From: Bacteroidales bacterium
Lineage (GTDB): Bacteria; Bacteroidota; Bacteroidia; Bacteroidales; UBA12077
Direction of reading: 5' to 3'
Length of the DNA stretch: 59,797 nucleotides
NCBI GenBank assembly: GCA_019038645.1
Contig: JAHOYT010000001.1
Coordinates: 1 to 59,797, forward strand
Below are positions 52,816 to 59,797 of the stretch, one piece after another (within the stretch, counting starts at the first letter, position 1; each line of letters starts with the position of its first letter). Below the pieces are notes generated by a model. It saw nothing but the letters and a program-made list of their open reading frames with translations, did not search any database and was not told where the DNA came from. Made by a program: the position numbers and the translations under genes.

Positions 52816-53628
52816 ATGAAAAGAATCGTTCTGTTATCCATAGTTTTTTCGCTATTTGTTTTGTCTTGTCAGGTTGATCAATCAAAAAAGAAACCATCTA
52901 ACCAGTTATATAAGATTGAAACCGAATATGGCGATATGATTTTTAAATTATATGATGCCACCCCTTTACATAAAGAAAATTTTACAAAACTTATTGAACA
53001 GGGATATTTCGATGATTTACTATTTCACCGGGTTATTGATGTTTTTATGATTCAGGGTGGTGATCCTAATTCGCGAAATGCAGAACCCGGACAAATGCTT
53101 GGTGATGGTGGGCCGAATTATACAATTCCTGCTGAATTTGTTGATTCTATTTTCCATAAGAAAGGTGTAATAGCAGCAGCACGGGAAGGTGATGATGTTA
53201 ATCCTGAAATGCGTTCTGCCGCATCACAGTTTTACATCGTACAAGGAAAAGTGTTTACTGACGAGGATGTGAAAAAAGTTGAAGACAAAATGAATGCATC
53301 ACGCTTAAACAAGTTGATTACAAAAAATATCGAAGAAGCCAAAAATGAAGCCTACAATACCGGCGGAATGATTGATTATCAGGTTATTCTTCCTGAAGCA
53401 CGCAAAAAAGCAGAAGAAGAATTTAAAGCAGAAGGGTATTACAAAATTCCTGAAAATAAATTGAAGGTTTATCAAACTTTAGGAGGTACACCTCATTTAG
53501 ATAATGCATATACTGTATTTGGTGAAGTAATTGAAGGTTTGGAAATAATTGATAAAATAGCAGCTATAGAAACAGGTGAAAACGACAGGCCTGTTATTGA
53601 TATTAAAATGAGAATTAAAAAATTATGA
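52816..53628 (+). CDS. Cyclophilin-type peptidyl-prolyl isomerase, lipoprotein
   Basis: A 270-residue lipoprotein; the preferred start is the ATG at 52816, with lipobox VLSC (Cys near residue 18). The cyclophilin domain carries the active-site block FHRVIDVFMIQGGDP and AASQFYI. A charged helical insertion of about 70 residues, between the QFYI and TVFGEVIEG blocks, replaces the usual short loop. It accelerates proline isomerisation of exported proteins. Its stop overlaps the pheS start (ATGA), so it is translationally coupled to pheS. Confidence 0.9.
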   Translation: MKRIVLLSIVFSLFVLSCQVDQSKKKPSNQLYKIETEYGDMIFKLYDATPLHKENFTKLIEQGYFDDLLFHRVIDVFMIQGGDPNSRNAEPGQMLGDGGPNYTIPAEFVDSIFHKKGVIAAAREGDDVNPEMRSAASQFYIVQGKVFTDEDVKKVEDKMNASRLNKLITKNIEEAKNEAYNTGGMIDYQVILPEARKKAEEEFKAEGYYKIPENKLKVYQTLGGTPHLDNAYTVFGEVIEGLEIIDKIAAIETGENDRPVIDIKMRIKKL

Positions 53629-54644
53629 TAGATAAGATTAATCAATATTTAGAAGAAGCGAAAGAATTTGTAGCGACATCCCTAGACGAAATAGAATCGT
53701 TTCGTATTAAGTATATGGGAAAGAAAGGATTGGTTAATGATCTTTTCTCGGAATTTAAAAATGTTCCACGTGAAAACAAAAAGGATGTTGGTCAGAAGTT
53801 AAATGAACTTAAGATTTCTATACAGGAAAGAATAAATTCTCTAAAAGAAAGTCTGGAAGATAAATCAGAAGGTGATTCCGGAATCGATATGAGTTTACCA
53901 GGTGATCCTTTAAAACCCGGAACGAGACATCCTATTTCAATTGTAAGAAATGAAATCATTGATATCTTTAAACGATTAGGTTTTACTATTTCCGAAGGAC
54001 CTGAAATTGAAGATGATTGGCATGTATTCTCAGCACTTAATTTTCCTGAAGAACATCCCGCCCGTGATATGCAGGATACTTTTTTCATCGAAAAAAACCC
54101 TGATATTTTATTGCGTACGCATACATCATCTGTACAGGTTAGGGTTATGCAAAACTCAAAACCACCAATTCGTACCATTTCTCCTGGCCGTGTTTTTCGC
54201 AACGAAGCCATAAGTGCTCGTGCTCATTGTATATTTCATCAGGTTGAAGGTTTGTATATTGATGAAAATGTTTCTTTTGCCGATTTAAAACAAACTCTTT
54301 TATATTTTGCGAAAGAAATGTTTGGCGAAAAAACTGAGATTCGATTACGCCCTTCGTATTTTCCTTTTACTGAACCATCAGCCGAAATGGATGTGGCGTG
54401 TAATATTTGTGGCGGAAAAGGTTGTAATGTCTGTAAATATACCGGTTGGTTAGAAATATTAGGTTGCGGAATGGTTGATCCTAACGTGCTGGATAGCTGT
54501 GGAATTGATAGTAAAAAATATACTGGTTTTGCGTTTGGAATGGGAATTGAGCGAATAACAATGCTTAAGTATGGAGTTAAAGACCTTCGCCTTTATTTTG
54601 AGAATGATGTAAGGTTTTTAGATCAATTTAAATCTGCGCTTTAA
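53625..54644 (+). CDS. pheS: Phenylalanyl-tRNA synthetase alpha subunit
   Basis: A 339-residue class II synthetase subunit that, with PheT, charges tRNA-Phe. The N-terminal coiled coil (1-90) is followed by the catalytic core. The core has motif 1 (GFTISEGPEIEDDWHVFSALN), motif 2 (ISPGRVFRNEAISARAHCIFHQVEG) and motif 3 (AFGMGIERITMLKYG). A zinc-type CNICGGKGCNVC cluster is seen near residue 264. pheT is not in the window. A parS-like site lies at 53762-53777 inside the gene. A strong terminator follows. Confidence 0.97.
   Translation: MIDKINQYLEEAKEFVATSLDEIESFRIKYMGKKGLVNDLFSEFKNVPRENKKDVGQKLNELKISIQERINSLKESLEDKSEGDSGIDMSLPGDPLKPGTRHPISIVRNEIIDIFKRLGFTISEGPEIEDDWHVFSALNFPEEHPARDMQDTFFIEKNPDILLRTHTSSVQVRVMQNSKPPIRTISPGRVFRNEAISARAHCIFHQVEGLYIDENVSFADLKQTLLYFAKEMFGEKTEIRLRPSYFPFTEPSAEMDVACNICGGKGCNVCKYTGWLEILGCGMVDPNVLDSCGIDSKKYTGFAFGMGIERITMLKYGVKDLRLYFENDVRFLDQFKSAL
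53762..53777. other. parS-like sequence within pheS
   Basis: TGTTCCACGTGAAAAC shares its first 14 bases with the B. subtilis-type parS (TGTTCCACGTGAAACA) but is not a perfect palindrome. It is the fourth CACGTG-core site of this type in the window. Confidence 0.35.
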
Positions 54645-54665
54645 AATACTTTGCTAATATATAAA

Positions 54666-54698
54666 AAAACCCTGCTGAATTATTTTTAGCAGGGTTTT
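54666..54698. terminator. Bidirectional terminator of pheS and osmC-type gene
   Basis: AAAACCCTGCT (54666-54676) pairs with AGCAGGGTTTT (54688-54698) around an 11-nt loop. It sits between convergent genes and works in both directions. Confidence 0.9.
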
Positions 54699-54715
54699 AA
54701 AATTTATATCAAAAA

Positions 54716-55141
54716 TTAGGATTTCTCCGGATTGATCTGAATTTCATTACTCATTTTCACATATTTTTTATACACCGCACTTACCCCACAATATCTTTCT
54801 TCAGATAAATCTATTGCTTTTTGTAATTTTTCCATTGGTAGATCTTTTCCCCAGAACTTATAAACAACTTTCATTTCATCGAAGTGTTTTGGGTGTTCTT
54901 CCGTTTGATTTGCTTCCACTTCAACACTAAAATTATCAAGCTCAACTCTCATTTTTTTAAGAATAGAAACCACGTCCATACCCGTGCATCCGGCAAGTGA
55001 TAGTAACATAAGTGGCTTTGGCCTTGGCCCTTTGTCGTTTCCTCCAACTGCTTCCACAGCATCAATAATTATCGTATGGCCGTTTACTTCACTTTCAAAA
55101 GCCATTCCATCAATCCAATCAATACTTAACGATGTTTTCAT
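54716..55141 (-). CDS. OsmC family protein
   Basis: A 141-residue protein of the OsmC/Ohr fold. The two reactive cysteines are C52 (LSLAGCTGMD) and the Cys in ERYCGVSAVYK near residue 117, matching the peroxide-reductase pair of the family. OsmC-type proteins reduce organic hydroperoxides with a thiol donor; the distal subgroup (YhfA-like) is of unknown role, and the GPRPKPLMLLSLAGCTGMDV block resembles that subgroup. Its promoter box is at 55173-55180. Confidence 0.9.
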   Translation of the reverse strand: MKTSLSIDWIDGMAFESEVNGHTIIIDAVEAVGGNDKGPRPKPLMLLSLAGCTGMDVVSILKKMRVELDNFSVEVEANQTEEHPKHFDEMKVVYKFWGKDLPMEKLQKAIDLSEERYCGVSAVYKKYVKMSNEIQINPEKS

Positions 55142-55172
55142 ATTTCTATATAGTTTAATATTTAATTTTGTG

Positions 55173-55180
55173 CAAATATA
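55173..55180 (-). promoter_or_regulatory. TAnnTTTG -7 box before OsmC gene
   Basis: Read on the minus strand, TATATTTG lies 31 nt upstream of the start at 55141. Confidence 0.5.
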
Positions 55181-55227
55181 ATTTTAAAATCTATATTGTA
55201 AATTCTTATTATATAAAACAAAAAACT

Positions 55228-55235
55228 TAATTTTG
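55228..55235 (+). promoter_or_regulatory. TAnnTTTG -7 box before Crp/Fnr gene
   Basis: TAATTTTG matches the -7 consensus but lies 85 nt before the ATG at 55321, leaving a long leader. It is divergent from the OsmC promoter, with the two boxes about 50 nt apart. Confidence 0.45.
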
Positions 55236-55320
55236 TGTTCTAAATATATAAAGAAAATTTATTTTTTCACTTTTATATCTGACTATTAAGTATTTAACCA
55301 GATCAGAATTTATTTAAATA

Positions 55321-56028
55321 ATGAAAAACCGAGATCAAATACCTCCTTGTGACAATTGCTTACATAGTTACAATTCAATATTTAAGCATCTTACTCCTGA
55401 AGAACATACGATTGTTGAAAGAGAAAAAGTATGTAATACTTATAAACGAGGTAGTGTAATATATCATGAAGGCAGCAGAACTAATGGTTTTTATTGTATT
55501 AATTCGGGCATTATTAAAATTTTTAAAACCGGGATTGAGGGGAGAGAGCAAATAATTGCTTTTGCAAAAAAAGGTGGAATTATTGGTTACCGGTCTATTT
55601 TAAGTAACGAGCTTGCTTGTTCTTCGGCTAAGGTAATTGAAGATGCCACATTATGTTTTGTTCCTGCCGAAACTTTAATTAGTCTTGTTAAAACAAATGG
55701 TAACTTCTCAATGGCCATGATGCAGCAAACCTGCAAGGAATTAGGTGAAGCTAACGCATTTTTAACAGATATTGCACAAAAAACAGTTCGTGAACGATTA
55801 GCAGAAGTTCTGCTTAATCTGAAAGATACATTTGAGCTTAACGAAGACAATGTTTTGCAAATTTCTTTAACACGTGAAGAACTTGCTAACATTGTTGGAA
55901 CTGCTACAGAATCAGTAATTAGACTTTTATCCGAATTTAAAAACGATAGGTTAATTGATTTAAATGGTCGTAAAATTACAATTCTGGATATTAAAGCACT
56001 GGAAAAAATTTCAAACGCTTTTAACTAA
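55321..56028 (+). CDS. Crp/Fnr family transcriptional regulator
   Basis: A 235-residue regulator. The cyclic-nucleotide-binding-like beta barrel is at about 25-150 (RGSVIYHEGSRTNGFYCINSGIIKIF). The C-terminal winged HTH is at about 160-230, with LTREELANIVGTATESVIRLLSEFK. C10 and C13 form a CxxC near the N-terminus and C38 lies further on. This resembles Fnr-type clusters, but the fourth Cys of Fnr is not obvious. It may sense oxygen or redox state. It is divergent from osmC, so osmC may be a target. A strong terminator follows. Confidence 0.9.
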   Translation: MKNRDQIPPCDNCLHSYNSIFKHLTPEEHTIVEREKVCNTYKRGSVIYHEGSRTNGFYCINSGIIKIFKTGIEGREQIIAFAKKGGIIGYRSILSNELACSSAKVIEDATLCFVPAETLISLVKTNGNFSMAMMQQTCKELGEANAFLTDIAQKTVRERLAEVLLNLKDTFELNEDNVLQISLTREELANIVGTATESVIRLLSEFKNDRLIDLNGRKITILDIKALEKISNAFN

Positions 56029-56048
56029 ACACAAATTTCCTATATATC

Positions 56049-56077
56049 AAAAACTCCGGTTTGAAACCGGAGTTTTT
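56049..56077. terminator. Terminator between Crp/Fnr gene and ruvB
   Basis: AAAACTCCGGTTT and AAACCGGAGTTTT form a 13-bp stem with a tiny loop, followed by a T run on the plus strand. It serves the convergent genes on both sides. Confidence 0.92.
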
Positions 56078-56083
56078 TCTTTT

Positions 56084-57124
56084 TTAAAACAGGCTATTCT
56101 GATTGCCTGTTTCCTTATCCCTGTTTAAATGTTTATATGCTGTTTCGGTTGCCTCTCTGCCACGAGGTGTTCTTTTAATATATCCTTCTTTAATTAAAAA
56201 GGGTTCGTAAACTTCCTCAATTGTTCCACCGTCTTCTCCAATTGCGGTTGCTATTGTAGAAATTCCTACCGGTCCTCCTTGAAATTTATCAATAATCGTT
56301 AACAGAATTTTATTATCCATTTCGTCTAAACCATATTGATCAATATTTAAAGCTTGTAGTGCATATTTAGAAATTTCAATATCGATAATCCCGCTTCCTT
56401 TTACCTGAGCAAAATCACGTACTCGTCTCAAAAGGGCATTTGCAATTCTTGGTGTTCCCCGCGATCGTGATGCAATTTCAACCGCAGCATTATCTTTAAT
56501 TTCAACATTTAATATTCCTGCTGATCTTTTAACGATGGTTGTTATGATTTTATAATCGTAATATTCCAAATGTGAGCTTATACCAAATCGCGCCCGTAAC
56601 GGACTTGTTAATAATCCCGAACGTGTTGTTGCACCAATTAATGTAAATGGATTTAATGTTATTTGAACAGAGCGGGCGCTTGGTCCTTTATCAATCATTA
56701 AATCAATTCTGTAATCCTCCATTGCAGAATATAAATATTCTTCTACAACCGGACTAAGCCGATGAATTTCATCGATAAATAAAACATCACCTTCCTCAAG
56801 ATTTGTAAGTAAACCGGCTAAATCTCCGGGCTTATCCAATACCGGGCCAGAGGTAAGTTTTAAATTTACCTTTAATTCATTTGCGATAATATTTGCAAGT
56901 GTAGTTTTTCCTAAACCTGGGGGACCGAACAATAATACATGATCGAGAGATTCATTTCGCATTTTTGCAGCCTTAACAAATATCTTTAAATTTTCTACTA
57001 CCTTAAACTGGCCTTTAAACTCAATAAAATCTATGGGACGCAATTTCTTTTCAAATTCCTTTTCCTTGTCTGAAAAGTTTTCAGCTTCTCCATCAGATAA
57101 ATCTCTTATATCAAAATCTTCCAT
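56084..57124 (-). CDS. ruvB: Holliday junction branch migration helicase
   Basis: A 346-residue AAA+ motor that, with RuvA, drives branch migration in recombination. Walker A is [12 protein letters not shown] (about residue 66), Walker B is [10 protein letters not shown], and the sensor and arginine-finger region is [20 protein letters not shown]. The C-terminal winged-helix domain ends [16 protein letters not shown]. The opening residues ([19 protein letters not shown]) match the family. The MORN-like gene upstream is 31 nt away on the same strand. Confidence 0.98.
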   Translation of the reverse strand: MEDFDIRDLSDGEAENFSDKEKEFEKKLRPIDFIEFKGQFKVVENLKIFVKAAKMRNESLDHVLLFGPPGLGKTTLANIIANELKVNLKLTSGPVLDKPGDLAGLLTNLEEGDVLFIDEIHRLSPVVEEYLYSAMEDYRIDLMIDKGPSARSVQITLNPFTLIGATTRSGLLTSPLRARFGISSHLEYYDYKIITTIVKRSAGILNVEIKDNAAVEIASRSRGTPRIANALLRRVRDFAQVKGSGIIDIEISKYALQALNIDQYGLDEMDNKILLTIIDKFQGGPVGISTIATAIGEDGGTIEEVYEPFLIKEGYIKRTPRGREATETAYKHLNRDKETGNQNSLF

Positions 57125-57155
57125 CCAAATTATTTTCTTTTCAAATTTACAAAAA

Positions 57156-58703
57156 CTAATTATCCCTGTTATCTAATTTTACTTTTACCCCATTAATTTT
57201 ATAAACTTTTCCTTCTTTGTATTGCACAACTAAAATCAAATCTCCGTATTCATCATACTTCGACCATGATTTAACTTTTTCTCCTTCGTTATAATATTTT
57301 TCTTCTTTCAGTGTTCCGTCAGGATAAAAATATTCATGTTTTCCATCCATATTTCCCTGTAAATATCTACCCTCAAAACTTAATACGTTTTCTTCCATAT
57401 AATAACTTTTCCATACACCATCCTTTAAATCTGTTACATATTTTCCTGTATATTTCTGATCACCAATAATATAAATCCATTCGCCTTCTTTGTTATCTTC
57501 AATATAATTTCCTTTGGATATAATCTCTCCCAACTCTGAATATTCAAAAGCCTCACCATCTAACTGGCCATATATATAAAACTCTTCTTTTAAAAGTTCA
57601 CCTGTTTCGTAATACCATTGCCAAATTCCTGTTAATTTTCCATTTATATAGGATCCTGTTTGTTGAATTTTTTCACCTGGATAATAGTATACCCATTTTC
57701 CTTTTTTATTTCCATTAATAAACTTACCGGATGCTTGTTTTTTTCCTGATTCGTAATAATATATCCAATCACCTTCTTCTTTTCCATTAATCAAAACGAT
57801 ACCATCCGCAATAATTTTACCGGAAATATTATATGTTTTTGATTTCGCTACATTTCCTTCCGTATCAAAATACCTATGTACTCCAATTGCTAAATTCGAT
57901 TTATAACTTCCCTGAAAAACCAGATTTTCATTTTTATCGTATTCTTCTCTTATATCAATATCAGACTCAAAATCATTTGAATTTAAATCTACTTCTCCAT
58001 TATTGTATTTAATTGCATCTAATAATTTTCCTTCTTCATTATATAATTTTACATATCCGTTTAATTTTCCATTTAAATATGATTTTTCTTCTTTTAGATT
58101 TCCATTTGTATAAAACTCTTTCCATACTCCATCCTTTTTACTATCACTATTATACCTGTTAATATTTTCCTGAACAATAATTACATTATTTCTGTATCTG
58201 GTAATTGTAATAATAATTCCATCTTTATCATATTCAAATCCGACACCTTGCTTTTTATCATTTAAAAATGGAATTACTTTCTTTATTATTCCGTTTTCGT
58301 AATAAAAGTACGATTTATCATTTCTCTGGCCATTAACATAAAGCTCTTTCGATGAAAACCTATTTTTATAATCATCACTTTTAAAAAATCTATAATGAAA
58401 CCCGTTCTTTTTTCCCTGGTAATAATTAATTTTTTCAATTGTATCGCCAAGCTGATCATAAAAAACCCAAATACTATCCAATCTGTTATTAGTCCATTTC
58501 CCTTCCGATTTTAATATTCCTGTTATGTAGTATGATTTCCAAAATCCTGTTGGTTTATTATCTTTTAGATATCCTGAGCTGGAAATATTTCCATTCCTAT
58601 ATTTAAACTCTTTAAAAATAATGTTTGAAACTAAAGTGTCGTTTTGTGAAAACAATGCTTTACTTATTAAAATTGAGATGATTACAATAATTAGTTTTTT
58701 CAC
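57156..58703 (-). CDS. Exported protein of MORN-like (YwqK-type) repeats
   Basis: A 515-residue protein with a signal peptide at 1-19 (ending LFSQ) and then about 15-18 short repeats of the MORN_2 / YwqK type, each roughly 22 residues with the pattern G-x-W-x-x-Y-Y-x-x-G-x-L-x-x-E-x-x-Y-x-x-G (for example [16 protein letters not shown] and [12 protein letters not shown]). Annotation pipelines often call such proteins YwqK-type antitoxins, but no toxin gene is adjacent and the length is far above that of small antitoxins. It is more likely an envelope scaffold. Terminators flank both sides. Confidence 0.85.
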   Translation of the reverse strand: MKKLIIVIISILISKALFSQNDTLVSNIIFKEFKYRNGNISSSGYLKDNKPTGFWKSYYITGILKSEGKWTNNRLDSIWVFYDQLGDTIEKINYYQGKKNGFHYRFFKSDDYKNRFSSKELYVNGQRNDKSYFYYENGIIKKVIPFLNDKKQGVGFEYDKDGIIITITRYRNNVIIVQENINRYNSDSKKDGVWKEFYTNGNLKEEKSYLNGKLNGYVKLYNEEGKLLDAIKYNNGEVDLNSNDFESDIDIREEYDKNENLVFQGSYKSNLAIGVHRYFDTEGNVAKSKTYNISGKIIADGIVLINGKEEGDWIYYYESGKKQASGKFINGNKKGKWVYYYPGEKIQQTGSYINGKLTGIWQWYYETGELLKEEFYIYGQLDGEAFEYSELGEIISKGNYIEDNKEGEWIYIIGDQKYTGKYVTDLKDGVWKSYYMEENVLSFEGRYLQGNMDGKHEYFYPDGTLKEEKYYNEGEKVKSWSKYDEYGDLILVVQYKEGKVYKINGVKVKLDNRDN

Positions 58704-58733
58704 TATTAGTAAATTTGTAACAGATAAATATAC

Positions 58734-58759
58734 AAAAAAAGCAGGGAGAATTTCCCTGC
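58734..58759 (-). terminator. Terminator of nadA
   Basis: GCAGGGA (58741-58747) and TCCCTGC (58753-58759) pair around a 5-nt loop. On the minus strand the stem is followed by seven T. It lies 21 nt after the nadA stop. Confidence 0.88.
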
Positions 58760-58780
58760 CATATTTTCATACATCATATT

Positions 58781-59779
58781 TTATAAATTTAACTTTTTTG
58801 ATATATCCAACATAGTATCAATTGATCTTTTTGCTTTTTTAATTATTTCATCGCTTAAAATTACTTCCGGTGTTTCATATTTTAATGTATTGTAAATTTT
58901 ATTAACTGTTATTAACTTCATAAAATTACAATCGTTACATCCACAGGTAGAATCTTTGGGTGGTGCAGCTAAATATGTTTTTTCAGGATTTTGTTTTCTC
59001 ATTTGATGCAATATACCTGATTCAGTTGCTACAATATATTCCATATTATTATCTGTACTTGTGTATTTTATTAAAGCAGCCGTTGATCCTACAAAATCAG
59101 AAACTAATTGTACAGGTTTTTCACATTCAGGATGTGAAATAATTTTAGCATTTGTATATTTTTTCTTTAATTCCAGAATTGCTTCTAATGAAAATTCCTC
59201 ATGCACATGACAAGCACCATTCCAAATTACCATATCTTCTCGTCCGGTAATTCTTTTAATATAACTTCCTAAATTTCTATCCGGTGCAAATATTATTTTT
59301 TGATCTTCTGGTAACGATTCAATAATTTTTAACGCATTTGTTGAAGTACAACAAATATCTGTCATTGTTTTTATTTCTGCTGTAGTATTAACATATGATA
59401 TAACTATATGATCAGGATGTGATTCAATAAATTTTTTAAATTCGTCAGGTGGACAAGAATCTGCTAAAGAACAACCAGCATTCAGATCAGGAATTAAAAC
59501 TTTTGTTTTCGGCGTAAGAATTTTTGCTGTTTCAGCCATAAAATGTACACCAGCAAATAAAATAATATCAGCATCAGTTTCAGCGGCTTTCTGCGATAAT
59601 GCTAAACTATCTCCAACAAAATCTGCTAAATCTTGTATATCACCAGTTTGATAATAATGAGCAAGAATAACAGCGTTCTTTTCCTTTTTTAATTTATTGA
59701 TTTCTTGCAGCACATTTATATTATCATCAATTTTTCTATTTACAAAACCGTTTGAGACAAAATTGTTTTTAACACTCAT
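58781..59779 (-). CDS. nadA: Quinolinate synthase
   Basis: A 332-residue 4Fe-4S enzyme that condenses iminoaspartate with dihydroxyacetone phosphate to quinolinate in NAD synthesis. Visible blocks are VILAHYYQTGDIQDLADFVGDS, FAGVHFMAETAKIL and SHPECEKPVQ. Cysteines that can bind the cluster lie in LNAGCSLADSCPP (first domain), DICCTSTNALKI-like DICCTSTN, and the C-terminal CGCNDC. The gene begins near the window edge, with its ATG at 59779; no nadB or nadC is visible. Confidence 0.96.
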   Translation of the reverse strand: MSVKNNFVSNGFVNRKIDDNINVLQEINKLKKEKNAVILAHYYQTGDIQDLADFVGDSLALSQKAAETDADIILFAGVHFMAETAKILTPKTKVLIPDLNAGCSLADSCPPDEFKKFIESHPDHIVISYVNTTAEIKTMTDICCTSTNALKIIESLPEDQKIIFAPDRNLGSYIKRITGREDMVIWNGACHVHEEFSLEAILELKKKYTNAKIISHPECEKPVQLVSDFVGSTAALIKYTSTDNNMEYIVATESGILHQMRKQNPEKTYLAAPPKDSTCGCNDCNFMKLITVNKIYNTLKYETPEVILSDEIIKKAKRSIDTMLDISKKLNL

Positions 59780-59797
59780 ATTATATATATTATATAC

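Overview
This AT-rich window comes from a member of the Bacteroidota, most likely an anaerobic or facultative Bacteroidales/Marinilabiliales-type bacterium. Clade signals are: promoters with the TAnnTTTG -7 box, almost no Shine-Dalgarno sequences, a type IX secretion sorting domain, the Bacteroidota families DUF5686, DUF4271 and PorT-like barrels, and the uvrC / mnmG / ybeY and hemD / rnpA neighbourhoods. A tungsten aldehyde:ferredoxin oxidoreductase and a reductive-dehalogenase-type Fe-S protein point to low-oxygen metabolism.

Layout. 0-7 kb (minus): membrane-anchored RdhA-like protein, O-antigen ligase and Wzz-like proteins, tyrS, a Cys/Met-metabolism PLP enzyme, CvpA. 7-16 kb: envelope and accessory genes (two small outer-membrane barrels, a DUF5686 protein, a secreted four-repeat protein), a CPBP protease and a membrane LuxR regulator. 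The last two lie between a decayed and an intact tRNA-Arg(CCU). 16-26 kb: alpha/beta hydrolase with an unusual nucleophile position, secreted M1 peptidase, a zinc-ribbon protein with a perfect Shine-Dalgarno, YitT, universal stress protein, DUF2975 plus its small HTH partner, and an active/inactive M16 peptidase pair. 26-31.5 kb (plus): dtd, MFS transporter, mazG, deoC and a tungsten AOR. 31.6-37 kb: polyprenyl synthase, ArsR regulator, queD, polA. 37-53 kb (minus): ctpA, rnpA, hemD, DUF4271, uvrC, ade, mnmG, ybeY, RsbW-like kinase, EnvC-like protein, TPR lipoprotein, a scar of a deleted dut gene, and a flippase. 53-60 kb: PPIase-pheS, OsmC, Crp/Fnr, ruvB, MORN-like protein, nadA.

Most of the window is housekeeping. 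The points most worth a second look are: (i) parS-like CACGTG palindromes, two of them side by side between mnmG and ade; (ii) hairpin repeats whose stems covary around a conserved loop and share a TGACA tail with an unrelated hairpin; (iii) the dut C-terminal remnant; (iv) the tRNA-Arg pseudogene/gene pair bracketing a 2 kb segment; (v) deoC next to a tungsten AOR, a possible acetaldehyde-to-acetate module; (vi) the Asn in place of the catalytic nucleophile in the hydrolase; (vii) an RdhA-type catalytic domain fused to its own membrane anchor, with a GC-rich palindrome inserted in frame. I saw no CRISPR array, phage, complete insertion sequence or rRNA gene. No single locus is clearly a wholly new system.
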